From contig JAHQIW010007085.1 of assembly GCA_019055375.1 (NCBI GenBank), positions 99,015 through 163,014 of the forward strand: 64,000 bases of DNA, written 5' to 3'. The notes under the pieces are model-generated. The model did no database searches, was not told where the DNA came from, and was given only the letters and a program-made list of their open reading frames with translations. Of this stretch, positions 1 to 8,667 are shown in pieces. The stretch comes from Parelaphostrongylus tenuis (lineage: Eukaryota; Nematoda; Chromadorea; Rhabditida; Metastrongylidae). Both the position numbers and the translations under genes were made by a program. Position 1 is the stretch's first letter. Every line of letters starts with the position of its first letter.

Positions 1-331
1 TTTCCTATCAACCTCCTCGTTGGGGTCTTGTTGCCTAAAGAACGGCTGAGGAAATGGTGGTATTGGTGCAACCTCTACTTGCTGTTCATTCCTATTAGTC
101 TCTTCAGCTCTGGCCTTTTTACGGAGTTGATCTTGCAGATCATGTAAGCCACATGCAACCTTACGCAAGGACACCTTAGAAATGGGTTGAGATGGTGAAA
201 AGCTTGGACCCAATTCTAATAGCGAGCGCGCACCATCAGGGAGAGTTATGCCTCCTAGCACAGTGACTCTTGAATTTCTTGATGCATTACTTGTCCTATT
301 GTGACTCGCTTGTTCTTCATTAGCGGTATTA
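1..331 (-). mobile_element. Penelope-like element, N-terminal coding part (inverted, runs off the window edge)
   Basis: Read on the minus strand from 331 to 1 this is open throughout. It has no ATG, so it is the interior of a longer protein. It encodes a low-complexity polar stretch, then SLLELGPSFSPSQPISK, then a basic coiled-coil-like segment, then a proline-rich stretch ending near PNEEVDRK. The same protein segment lies upstream of the RT domain, on the plus strand, in the PLE copy at 31.8-32.15 kb, which identifies it as the PLE N-terminal region. Here it points away from the RT ORF that begins at 333, so the two halves are head-to-head. Either a second PLE continues leftward out of the window or the 5' part of one element was inverted. 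No stop codon or frameshift is visible. Confidence 0.85.
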
Positions 332-332
332 G

Positions 333-2213
333 CGGAAATTCCGGAAATTTGCGGACGAGACTTTCAAAACCCTTACTCAATATCGTATGAAAAGGTTCCA
401 ATCGAACCTCACCGAGCTACAAAAGCGTGGCATGAAAGAGGTTCGAGAGTTGATAAGGGAGGGAAGTATAAGGCTATCAGTTAGTGATAAGGGTGGAGAA
501 TTTGTTGTGATTCCTCGACAGTTAGATATCGCAATAACGAATAGGCATCTCGAAGATGCTTCACTTTACCGATCATCTTCTGTAAAGGAATTCAAAAGGC
601 AAAACCGCAAATTAAACAATGAGTGGGTCCGTACGGCAAAAGCGGCAGGCTTAAGACCATCTATCATTACTCAATTAAAAATCCAGTCACCAACATGTCC
701 TGTCTTATACTTACTTATGAAAACACATAAGTTGGTATCCACTGATGATCTAATGTCTAACGATCCATCCATATTCAAAGTTAGACCTATCATCAGCTGT
801 GTAGGCGGACTGACGGATAGGATAGCATGGTTCTTAACGTTAATAACATCCCAGTTGCTAGGACACATTCCAGCTCATCTGACGAACACTCAGATGCTCC
901 TGGATCGTCTACGTAACGCGAACCCGAACAGCGCGTACGTAATGGAGTCATTCGACGTCACTGCTCTATACACCAACGTATCGAATGACTCCGCATTGCA
1001 AGCCACACATGAGCTTCTGATACAACACCAGGGAGCAGTAAACATGTATGGCTTGTCGATTGAGCAGTTCATGGTCCTGTTAAAAGAGTGCCTGAACTGC
1101 TCAATCTTCAGATGGTCCGGGAAGTATTTCGCACAAATCAGAGGGCTGGCAATGGGGCAGCGACTGGCGCCTAGCCTAGCGATTGCCTTTATGTCGAAAG
1201 TGGAAGCACCAGTGATGGATCTCCGGCCATTACTCTACTGTAGGTATATAGATGACTGTTTGGTTATCTGCTCCACTCAAGAGGAGCTAGATAATTGTTT
1301 TAGATTGTTGAATGAACAGTCAGAGTATATAAAGTTTACCCGTGAGATACCAAAAGATCATTGGCTTCCTTTCTTGAACGTGCAAATAAGCTTAAGCGAG
1401 AGCGGCTACATCACAAAGTGGTACCGGAAGCCAAGTAGTAAAAATATCCTGGTTCACTATCTCTCTTCTCATCCCTCACATACGAAAAAGGCGCTAGTAA
1501 AGAACATGTTTCGAACAGCAGCCAGCGTATGTACTGGGGAGGAGCAGAGAGAAGAATCCGTGAAATTGGCTCGGGAAATAGCCACTTCTAATGGATATGA
1601 ATTTGTAGCCCCTCGGCTTAGGTTTAGAGGAAATAGTGCGCCTCCAAACGAAAGTTCGAATGAAAGGAAAATCCCGTTCATACTCCCGTTCTTTTCAAAT
1701 GAGATTAGTACAGCTATAAAACGCTGTTTGAAAAGAGCGGGTTTAGAGCAATCGGTGGCTCTTATTGAAATACCACCGAATACTCTAAAACGCCAACTAG
1801 TTCGCAACCGCTTATATGACCGTCTCTGTATAATGAAAGATTGTAAAATATGTCCTAACGGCAGAGACGGTGATTGCACGAGCGTAGGTACAGTCTACCT
1901 AATCTCTTGCAAAGCGTGTAGCGATAAATATATTGGCGAAACGGGTAGGCCGCTCTATGCCCGTATAGAAGAACACCTAGCTGATAAGCGTCTTAAAAGA
2001 CGGAACACCCCGCTAGGGACGCATAGAGAACAGAAACACGACGGAGCTGATTTTGAGATTGAAGTCACCATCCTTGCGCAGGAACAAAAAACGTCAGCGC
2101 GAAAACTTCTTGAAGCACTTTGGATTAATACCACCAATCCAACTATGAACCGCAGGGAGGAATGCCTTGTTATCACACGTGATTTTAGTCAGTATATAAG
2201 ACTGTTATTTTGA
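333..2213 (+). CDS. Penelope-like retroelement reverse transcriptase / GIY-YIG endonuclease
   Basis: This is an uninterrupted ORF. The first ATG is at 387 (608 aa), but the frame is open from 333, just after a TAG at 330-332 at the inversion junction. The natural N-terminus is therefore probably missing and the ATG at 387 is only the first Met. Counting from that Met, RT motif A is FDVTALYTNV (about 189-198), motif B is GLAMGQRLAPSLA (about 253-265) and motif C is YIDD (287-290). A Cys cluster (C481, C486, C489, C497) leads into the GIY-YIG nuclease, with VYLI at 503-506, YIGETGRPLYARIEEH at 515-530 and a candidate catalytic Glu near 576. RT plus C-terminal GIY-YIG defines canonical endonuclease-bearing PLEs, in which the nuclease nicks target DNA to prime reverse transcription. 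This is the only PLE copy here with an intact catalytic ORF. Confidence 0.93.
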   Translation, partial: RKFRKFADETFKTLTQYRMKRFQSNLTELQKRGMKEVRELIREGSIRLSVSDKGGEFVVIPRQLDIAITNRHLEDASLYRSSSVKEFKRQNRKLNNEWVRTAKAAGLRPSIITQLKIQSPTCPVLYLLMKTHKLVSTDDLMSNDPSIFKVRPIISCVGGLTDRIAWFLTLITSQLLGHIPAHLTNTQMLLDRLRNANPNSAYVMESFDVTALYTNVSNDSALQATHELLIQHQGAVNMYGLSIEQFMVLLKECLNCSIFRWSGKYFAQIRGLAMGQRLAPSLAIAFMSKVEAPVMDLRPLLYCRYIDDCLVICSTQEELDNCFRLLNEQSEYIKFTREIPKDHWLPFLNVQISLSESGYITKWYRKPSSKNILVHYLSSHPSHTKKALVKNMFRTAASVCTGEEQREESVKLAREIATSNGYEFVAPRLRFRGNSAPPNESSNERKIPFILPFFSNEISTAIKRCLKRAGLEQSVALIEIPPNTLKRQLVRNRLYDRLCIMKDCKICPNGRDGDCTSVGTVYLISCKACSDKYIGETGRPLYARIEEHLADKRLKRRNTPLGTHREQKHDGADFEIEVTILAQEQKTSARKLLEALWINTTNPTMNRREECLVITRDFSQYIRLLF

Positions 2214-2560
2214 TGGGTAAGGTGCATTACGAGCCTATGTGATCTCCTTGCGGTTGTCTCCACTTGAATCATTCAGTGGAACACATATAAAAAGCGGTGA
2301 GTATGTTGAGAGTTGATTTTGTGCTTGATGCGATTGAAATCTAGGTCTGGTGATTTTTTCTAAAAGAGTATTGGAGGTGTTTGGCTTATTGGATTGCGGA
2401 CAATTTGACCTTTCCAGGCTCTGAAGAAGGCGAACTGCCGAAACGTCAGCTGTGAATAAATTTTATTATAACACCTCGTGTTTTGCTTAAAGAAGAAAAA
2501 CAGTAATTATATTGAAGCATGCCGAGGTTAATAGACAGTCGGTCTTGGGAATTGTTGGAA
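2214..2560 (+). mobile_element. PLE 3' untranslated region and terminal repeat (pLTR)
   Basis: Non-coding tail of the PLE. It contains a hammerhead-like motif at 2417-2451, then an AATAAA-like stretch and AACACCTCGTGTTTTGC. It ends in ATTATATTG followed by AAGCATGCCGAGGTTAATAG and about 25 more shared bases. The same tail occurs in the plus copy ending near 34.3 kb and, inverted, at 30.05-30.2 kb. The GCATGCCGAGG block after the 3' end also starts the PLE copy at 31.34 kb, so it is the start of the terminal repeat rather than flanking DNA. Confidence 0.8.
2417..2451 (+). ncRNA. hammerhead ribozyme-like motif in PLE terminal repeat
   Basis: In order: GGCT (stem I 5' half), CTGAAGA (fits the CUGANGA core), a GGC/GCC stem II with loop GAACT, GAAAC, then GTC (a classic cleavage triplet) and AGCT pairing back to the first half. 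Stem III would be minimal. Hammerhead motifs are known from Penelope-like elements. The same motif recurs at 30120-30152 (minus) and, mutated, at 34173-34206. Confidence 0.6.
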
Positions 2561-3391
2561 GAAGTACTCTTACTTGTTTTTGCAGGTTTCGGTCAAGTAA
2601 GTGCTTTTCTAACCTAGCAGTTTTTTCACTAGATACATCACAACACCGTCTGCAGGATACCCGGCTGGGCAAGGACTCGTGCCTGCGCCCACGTAAATCC
2701 TCGTTCGATAGATGTACTCTCCTTCTCCATAAACTTTGAACAACTTTATTCCACTGTTGTTGCGCTTCGAAGGAGCGTACTGGGACAGCTCAGATCTTCC
2801 TTTGAGTAGCACCATCGACTAGTCAGTGCATAAAATTTTACCTGGTTCATACACGCTTTTACAATTCCTACTAACGAGTGTAAGCAGCAGGCGTGTCATA
2901 TACAAAAATCTTTTGGATCGCATCACTCTTTGTCCTTTAAATGTAGGTGATTTATGATGATCAACAATCTATCTCCAAGCATAATTCGGTGCCAAATTGG
3001 GGCTGTTAAAAGACGGATAGCCGCTCCAGTAATCTTTCATATTGGGCATTGGCACTATACTCATCTGAAGGCACAAACCAATCAATCACTTTATTCATCT
3101 CGTCGATCGTAGTATTTTTCCTACTCCACGTTCCTCTGACGGCCATAATCGCTCGCCTCTCTCATTTGAAAAAACTGTCCCTAGCTCTTTGATAAGGAGA
3201 ATATTGGGGAACACCACTTTTGACGACTACGCATCCGCTGCGTCGGTAATAGTTGAATCTCCTTGAACTTCGTCACTTTCCTCTCAGTTATCCGCGTAGT
3301 CCTGGTTGTTCCACTGCTCGTCGGCGTCTTCTTCGTCGCTGGACAAAAGCACACTGCCTAATAAACCTTACAAGTCGTTGGAGTCTGACAT
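2561..3391 (-). pseudogene. decayed piggyBac-type (DDE_Tnp_1_7) transposase
   Basis: On the minus strand, ATG at 3391-3389 opens an acidic Ser/Asp/Glu-rich N-terminus, as in piggyBac transposases. It is broken by several stops. Further on, in mixed frames, are WSRKNTTIDEMNKVIDWFV (resembling the W..VT.DEM..FIG region), MKDYWS with NSPNLAP (2940-3080), and then the best-preserved stretch at about 2640-2820: SMVLLKGRSELSQYAPSK, GIKLFKVYGEGEYIYRTRIY. The pattern (D/E)xMVxFKGRxxxxQYxPxKxxxxGxKxF is diagnostic of the family. The 3' part ends where the PLE terminal repeat begins at about 2560, so the PLE probably inserted into this copy. No functional protein is possible. Confidence 0.8.
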
Positions 3392-4107
3392 AGCACAATC
3401 AGAAAGCTTAACTTCAGGCAAAAGCCAACGTAGTAAGTTGCAAAGTTGAATGCCGATTCAGTGCAAAAGTACTAAAATTAGCCAAGGTGGTAAAAAGAAA
3501 AACCTCTCAAAAGCAAGATTTTCCTATGTTCGTGTCCTTCTGAGGCATTCGATTTCCATTCGATTAGTACACTTTGTTATTGTAATCACCACAATAGCTG
3601 TTTTGCCCACCTTAAAGTACACTTCATATGATATCACAGGGGTACGAGTTCTCTAAATTTCTCGTGCTTCAAATGATGAGAATGACTTACTCAAAATATT
3701 CATTTAGGCATACTTCTTACAACAAACTCTCATTTTGATTACAGCCTGCAAAGATTCGACCTATCTTGCATCAAATTCATCACAATGTCTCACAGTGATG
3801 CGCACAATACACTTTGAGTAGGACATTTACAGTCATCGTTAGCAGGTTCACAATGTCTCCATTCTGTACAATATGCGATCGCGTCATAGGATACAGATTT
3901 CCTTCAAAAATAGTTGGCATGGTATCTTGTTGCTGAAGTACCGCCATATCTTGTGATCTCGGTGCAACAGCCAACACCGTAGGGTAACTGCATCGATTGC
4001 GGGAAGAACGGAAATGTGCACCTAGAATGTGAGTAGAACTTGGTGTGCTGAGACAGTGGTAAAATGCGAAATTTTATTACCTGCTAGTTTTCGTAAAGCA
4101 AGAGAGT
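3392..4107. other. no recognised gene
   Basis: AT-rich sequence with only short open frames (such as 3450-3656 plus and 3780-3977 minus) that show no motif, no splice structure and no similarity to anything else in the window. Confidence 0.5.
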
Positions 4108-4118
4108 TGGCTTATACG

Positions 4119-4160
4119 GCCCGACAGACGTGTTCGATCTTGCGAGCTCGTCAGTCGGGC
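4119..4160 (-). ncRNA. hammerhead ribozyme-like motif, left arm (degenerate)
   Basis: Minus strand: GCCCGA, CTGACGA, stem II GCTC-GCAA-GATC, then GAAC where GAAAC is expected (one A lost), a short palindromic stem III region, and TCGGGC pairing perfectly with GCCCGA. The missing core base probably abolishes activity. Confidence 0.55.
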
Positions 4161-4189
4161 AGATTAGCAAGAGACGAGAAAGGGTAACT

Positions 4190-4232
4190 GCCCGACTGAC
4201 GAGACCGCAAGATCGAAACACGTGTATCGGGC
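4190..4232 (+). ncRNA. type I hammerhead ribozyme candidate, right arm
   Basis: Stem I GCCCGA (4190-4195) pairs base for base with TCGGGC (4227-4232). The core CTGACGA is at 4196-4202. Stem II is GACC-GCAA-GATC with one mismatch. GAAA is at 4215-4218. Stem III is the palindrome ACACGTGT (4218-4225), with predicted cleavage after A4226 in GUA. All conserved hammerhead core positions are present. Stem III can only close as a very short hairpin or between two molecules. Confidence 0.75.
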
Positions 4233-4499
4233 TCTATAAGTCAGCCCTTTTTGACAAACTACTGACATGCGTGGCTGAAAAAATGATTATCAGGCATATC
4301 ATATCTTTTTTCTAGGTTCTTTTGGGACGCGGAGGTAGGGGATGAAAAATGATCATGTGAGGTGAAAGGAACTTCTATACAGTGAGCTTTTGAGGATCAT
4401 ATGGGTGTGCGGTGATGCCAAAACTACCGGACATTGTTCGAAGAACTTTTCTTCTGGAATATTGATAGTTTCATAAGATCGATTGTTTTTAGAACCTCT

Positions 4500-4690
4500 T
4501 GATAAACATTCAAAATAATTCCAAAAAAAATGTTTTTAGCCTAAACGAGGTTGGTACGCCAGGGCCATGCACCGGTGTTTCGGAGGTTTCGGCCTCCTCG
4601 TCAGTGACCACCGCCCCACATTAAGTCCTTCACTGTAGCAAGGAGGGAGGCGTATGTGGTGATGACACAGTGCCATTGTACATCGAAGAA
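4500..4690. repeat. family C repeat with hammerhead motif
   Basis: Matches 35.80-36.00 kb in the same orientation: ACGAGGTTG..ACG, the hammerhead block, a CAC..CC(A/T)TA block, TATAGCA / TGTAGCAAGGAGGG and a GTGGT.GCCA tail. The hammerhead lies at 4563-4609 on the minus strand. Confidence 0.65.
4563..4609 (-). ncRNA. hammerhead ribozyme candidate (family C)
   Basis: Minus strand: stem I GGTCA pairs with TGGCC (4563-4567, one G-U). The core is CTGACGA (4598-4604). Stem II is GGAGG-loop-CCTCC with five perfect pairs, followed by GAAAC. Stem III is the palindrome CACCGGTG. The base expected to be U just before the cleavage-site nucleotide is C, which would weaken or abolish cleavage. Confidence 0.65.
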
Positions 4691-4699
4691 TGAAGAAAA

Positions 4700-5340
4700 A
4701 TTAGCCCAATGTGAACTCGGTCGTACTCTTATTAGCTCTACTTTCCATTCTCATCTTGATACACTTCAACAAAGTAAACATATATTTTTCTCAAGAAACA
4801 CTTCAATATTTCAGTGTTCTCGGTTTTATCTATGATAAGATGTGGCTCAAATTCTTTTCTCCTTCCTCACATGCTGGTCTTATGGAGCAGTCTTGTACCA
4901 GTCCTTTTTCCGATCCCTCCTGTGAGATTTTGGAGATTTTGGAGAAATTCCTACTTGTCCTCATTGGGTAGACATGATGTTGCCTTGGCAAACTCTTTTT
5001 CAAAAATATGATCTAAAGCCGTCGGGAAAGCTGCTTATATTTGCTGTGGCTCGGTTAGTAGTCAGCTAAAGTTTTTTTATAGGACGGCTCCGTTCTTGGT
5101 AGACGATTTCTGATAAAACTGCTTGCCTTCTGCCGCTGTCAAGAACTTTTCTTGGCATCGTGAAGGGTAACGTGGAAGAGATGATAGTTCTGACAAACTC
5201 CTATGATCTTCTATTCTGCTTGCTCAATTGGATGAGCTCCTCTAGATATTCTCCATATTATAAGATGGATTGTCTTCCTGATCAGCATATAGGTGCACAT
5301 AACAATTCTAAGGTCCAAGATGGGAGAAACTGAAGAACTG
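4700..5340. repeat. unassigned interspersed repeat (pairs with 28.0-28.2 kb)
   Basis: The segment around 5055-5170 matches 28030-28160: GTCAGCTAAAGTTTT, GGCTCC, TGGTAGACGA, ACTGCT(T)GCC, GCTGTCAA and the CGTGA/CTTCACGA region. No protein family could be named from either strand. The 86-aa plus ORF at 4711-4971 has a hydrophobic N-terminus but nothing else supports it as a gene. Confidence 0.45.
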
Positions 5341-5984
5341 GCCTGGGACTTTTCCGCCATATTCCATATCATTACGAATGTTAGGTGATCCCTTCTCCAT
5401 TCATAGAGGTTGAAAACGAGACATCACACCAGCGCAACTTGCTAAGGCAGTTTTGATCATGTTTTTTTCATTTCTGCTTCGAGCTGTTTCTTGGCTGATC
5501 TGATGCAATTTTTTTTGTGCAAGATCCCCTTTGATTGGCATTAAGTGCTCTGCAGTGCGATCGAGCTTCACTTTCGTTCTCTCCTTGCATAACGCTTGCA
5601 ATCCATATTTGCTTTCGTTGGCTTTTTTTAAACCCCGTAGTGTCTGGAAAGAAATCAGTGTGTAATTTGAACGATGAAAACACGGTTAGGAGGAATGCAG
5701 AGTGAGTCTGAATGTTCAGTGGAAGTAATATAGAGTCCTGGAAAGAGTAATCGCCGTTCGCAGCCAATTCACAATCCAAGTTATGCTTGTATCCGAGCAT
5801 TTTTACGGCAATGAAGAAATAATCTAAATATGTATGACTAACACATTTCTTTCTAGTCTTTTTCTGCGTAAGTGATATAATCTTTTTGGCTGTGCGGCTG
5901 GGAAAAACATGAAAATTGTTGTAAAATTTTTTGTATTCGTTCGGCTTTTGATGGAAACAAATGTTTGGAAGAAAAACACTTGTT

Positions 5985-6311
5985 GCAAACGGAGACTTGA
6001 AGATATGACTACACTGCATTACTGTCGGCAATTCTGTGACCACTATGCAGTCCACTGGGTACATGGTGAGTAGTAAGGAAGAACATGGTAATCAAGAGCA
6101 TTTCCAAAAGCAGTTGTGAATTTTAGAACATTTCAAGCAACGTGTTCTTTACTACCATTCTGCTCAAAAAAAACTGTATAGAGCACCAACATCATTTGGA
6201 GAATCGTTAAAAAGAGGTATGGAAAGGTGTTGCGAACAAAGCGGTTTGTATGTTGTCATTACGTCCGTTTGAATTCAACTTTTTTTTCGGTATTTGCAAC
6301 CTTTCTAAAAT
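5985..6311 (+). pseudogene. decayed member of the secreted-protein family (exons 4-5)
   Basis: Plus-strand remains of the family described at 24.4 and 52.8 kb. Around 6009-6065 the frame reads LHCITVGNSVTTMQ, matching the exon-4 motif CIIVGNTV..IC. A stop precedes it. At 6185-6311 exon 5 reads TNII and then, one frame over, EVWKGVANKAVCMLSLRPF, matching NIIMANWS..MWQSVVNRAVRM..L.PF. Frameshifts and stops show it is dead. Exons 1-3 were not found upstream. The 198-aa minus-strand ORF covering 5468-6064 is antisense to this and is not supported. Confidence 0.65.
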
Positions 6312-7680
6312 TTGATATCCATTGTCTGTTGTTTGAAATTCTTATCTAATCACTCCGCTCCACTTTGAAAGTTTCCAAAATATCAAATACAAAATATCGC
6401 AAACATGCAGATCAGCACTATATCATATTGCGATCAATCAAGTGTATCATCTTTACTACGAGATATAAATCTCATTTGAAGTAGGTAGGCATAAAAGTTT
6501 TCACGTTTAGAGGTGGAAAAGCTTATATTTATTGAAAAATCTGCAAAATTTTAATAAAACACATTTTATGATTTATCGAGAAGTGGTCATTTTTCGAAGC
6601 ATAAAGCTAGTAAATAATGCAAAGAAAGCCCCTGCTCTCTAAACCTCTTTCTCTTCCATCAGTTGCACTTCCATTTCATCAGCGTCTATCTGTACGTTTT
6701 GCCGTCGGTTATTGTCATGGAGTTAGACCGAATTCCCGAAACACCGAGACATTGGATACTAATGAAATTATGGAACCGTTTTTGTTTTACATTTATGATT
6801 TGCTTGTCCGCTGTGGCAACTGAGTTACAAAGGTTCCAGAGGGAATAAATCTGGCTTTGATTTACAAGAGCCGTCAAGTGACTGCGTTTGTGGAAGGTCT
6901 TTGTGAGGAAGACGAAAGTATTCTCAAGCATCATATATGCCACAATAAAGACTTGGATTGCAGTAAATGTTTGAGAGAGGAGTAGTTCAGTAGATAAAAT
7001 TGCTAGCATTTGAGAAAAACGTAGTGTGTGATCGTATCATAAAATGATCAGAAGTGCGTTAAGAAGACTATTCACGTCAATTCTTGCATTAGCAGCCCTT
7101 GGGCTATTCTTTTTGATCCAAAAGCAGCAACCATTTTTTTACTTAACAAGACACGTCACATTTTTTACCCTGTAAATCCCAGCACTGCCAGTACTCGCCT
7201 CGCTCCCTCGAATATATACTTCACAAAGATCTTTAAATAATAAACGTATTACTCTACTTAAATAATTCGCCTATTTCGAGAACAACATAGAATACTGGCC
7301 AAGGAAACTTTTGCAGTTGCAGAATGACCCGAGCTTTTCGTATGTAGTTCGTTGACTATTTGCATGAAAGTGTTTGAAAGGCGCTAGGATATCCACTATA
7401 ACATAAAGTATGGTGAAAGCTCGCAGCTGATGGCTCCTTGAATGTCAGTCCGCTGCGCAGATCTTTTTATCCCTTCAAAAAGTGCACAGTTCAAACATTC
7501 CAACAACTCAATCATGAGGTGTTCGGTAGAAAAACGATACATATTTGTATTCTCTTCAAATTCTATCAGCTGTTATGTATAGCTAGTGCCGTGGCATCAT
7601 TCAACACGTTTGTGTAGAACAGAGTATCATTGAAGAACTCTGTCAAATACTGTGTTTTATGGAAATTGAAAGAACTTGCG
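6312..7680. other. no recognised gene
   Basis: Short opposing ORFs (such as 6617-6823 plus and 6686-7009 minus) overlap each other and show no motif. Nothing repeated elsewhere in the window was recognised here. Confidence 0.45.
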
Positions 7681-7689
7681 TTGATTAGC

Positions 7690-8645
7690 CGACGCGAGGT
7701 TGGTAGAGTAATAAGAATAATAGTTCGGCTGATGTTTCAACGCCCAACCTTCTTCAGAACCTGCACGTATGTGGCATTAGATGCTTAGATGGTTCAGAGG
7801 ACCTTTTAATAACTCCTAGGTCAGCAAAAGATTAACGAAGAAAGGGCGAGAGATCTTGTGTAATAGTGACGCATTCGTCTTTCGGCTCACTTTGAGGTCT
7901 TCGTCATTTATCCATGAATTTAGAAGCAGCTGCGCTATCAGGCTACATTGGAAGGGTTAGGTAACGAAAGACAAAGTGGGTAGCAAAATTGACTTTGTTT
8001 CCCGCCTCTTTACGAACAAAATTCTACAACTATTCAATAAGTTCTGTATAAAAGGATCAACCTCCAACTTCACACAGGGTTAAAATGGAATTTACGCCTG
8101 ATTAGGAAGCTCGTATGATCAAAATCTTTCTGTCTGTCCATTAATGATGAAGGTTCTGAATTTGCAGGAATTCCCAATCATCTGGATGCCGAGATAACGG
8201 AACAGCATCTTCAGTATGTTTTAATCTATCGGCCGTCGTCTGAGAAGGAAAATGAATGCCAATACTCAAACGCGAACGAAGAATGGATCAGCTTAGAAAA
8301 AGCAGTGCGTTTAGAAATTTTAGTTTTCTCTCGACTTTTGAACGATAATCCAATCTGTCCACTCCTATACGTACTTATAACAACACATAAACTACCACCT
8401 AATGTCAAGCGATCCATCAACACACATGCTGAGGCCTATCATCAGTTGTTAACCAGGTCAACAGAATTACGTTGTTTCTAGACCTTATCTTTACTCAGGT
8501 GTAGCATTTGTAGCAGCCCATTTAAGCCACACTCAAAAGTTTTTAGTTCACCTATATTGCGCGCAACCAAACAATTCGCAAGTGATGGGATCTTTAGATG
8601 TTACCTCTTTTTATACAAGCATATCAAATGACTCTCCAAAGCTAT
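7690..8645 (+). mobile_element. second PLE family, degenerate fragment A
   Basis: Starts with CGACGCGAGGTTGGTAG and an inverted hammerhead-like motif (7727-7761, minus), the same head as the element at 16.59 kb. Degenerate RT sequence follows at about 8150-8640: CPLLYVLITTHKL, a (V)RPIIS-like stretch and MGSLDVTSFYTSISNDSP, corresponding to CPVLYLLMKTHKL and FDVTALYTNVSNDS in the intact PLE. Stops and frameshifts are frequent. The fragment ends abruptly in front of the (TGAA)n tract, before RT motif C. Confidence 0.75.
7727..7761 (-). ncRNA. hammerhead-like motif at 5' end of PLE family 2
   Basis: Minus strand: GGTT, CTGAAGA, a degenerate stem II, GAAAC, ATC, AGCC. The outer GGTT and AGCC pair (one G-U). 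It matches the PLE motif at 2417 in layout. The copy at 16647-16682 keeps CTGAAGA but has AAAAC in place of GAAAC. Confidence 0.45.
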
Positions 8646-8667
8646 AGCTCAATCGATAGGCAGATTG

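Larger units (their letters stand above)
4108..4300 (+). repeat. family A repeat, compact foldback copy with two hammerhead motifs
   Basis: Bases 4108-4164 and 4186-4243 are inverted copies of each other around a 20-base spacer. Each arm contains a hammerhead-like unit pointing outward. The right side, 4161-4300, matches 49866-50000 in the large foldback (same CTGCCCGACTGACGAG, CATGCGTGGCT and AAAATGATT blocks), so this is an internally deleted relative of that element. Confidence 0.8.

Noticed and set aside
1469..1879. 136-aa minus ORF inside the PLE (and its relatives at 30674-31087 and 33271-33681)
   Set aside because: Antisense of the PLE linker region. It recurs only because the element recurs; the sense frame carries the known domains.
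5468..6064. 198-aa minus ORF
   Set aside because: No motif or codon pattern; its upstream end is antisense to the plus-strand exon-4 remnant with the HCITVGNSVTT motif.
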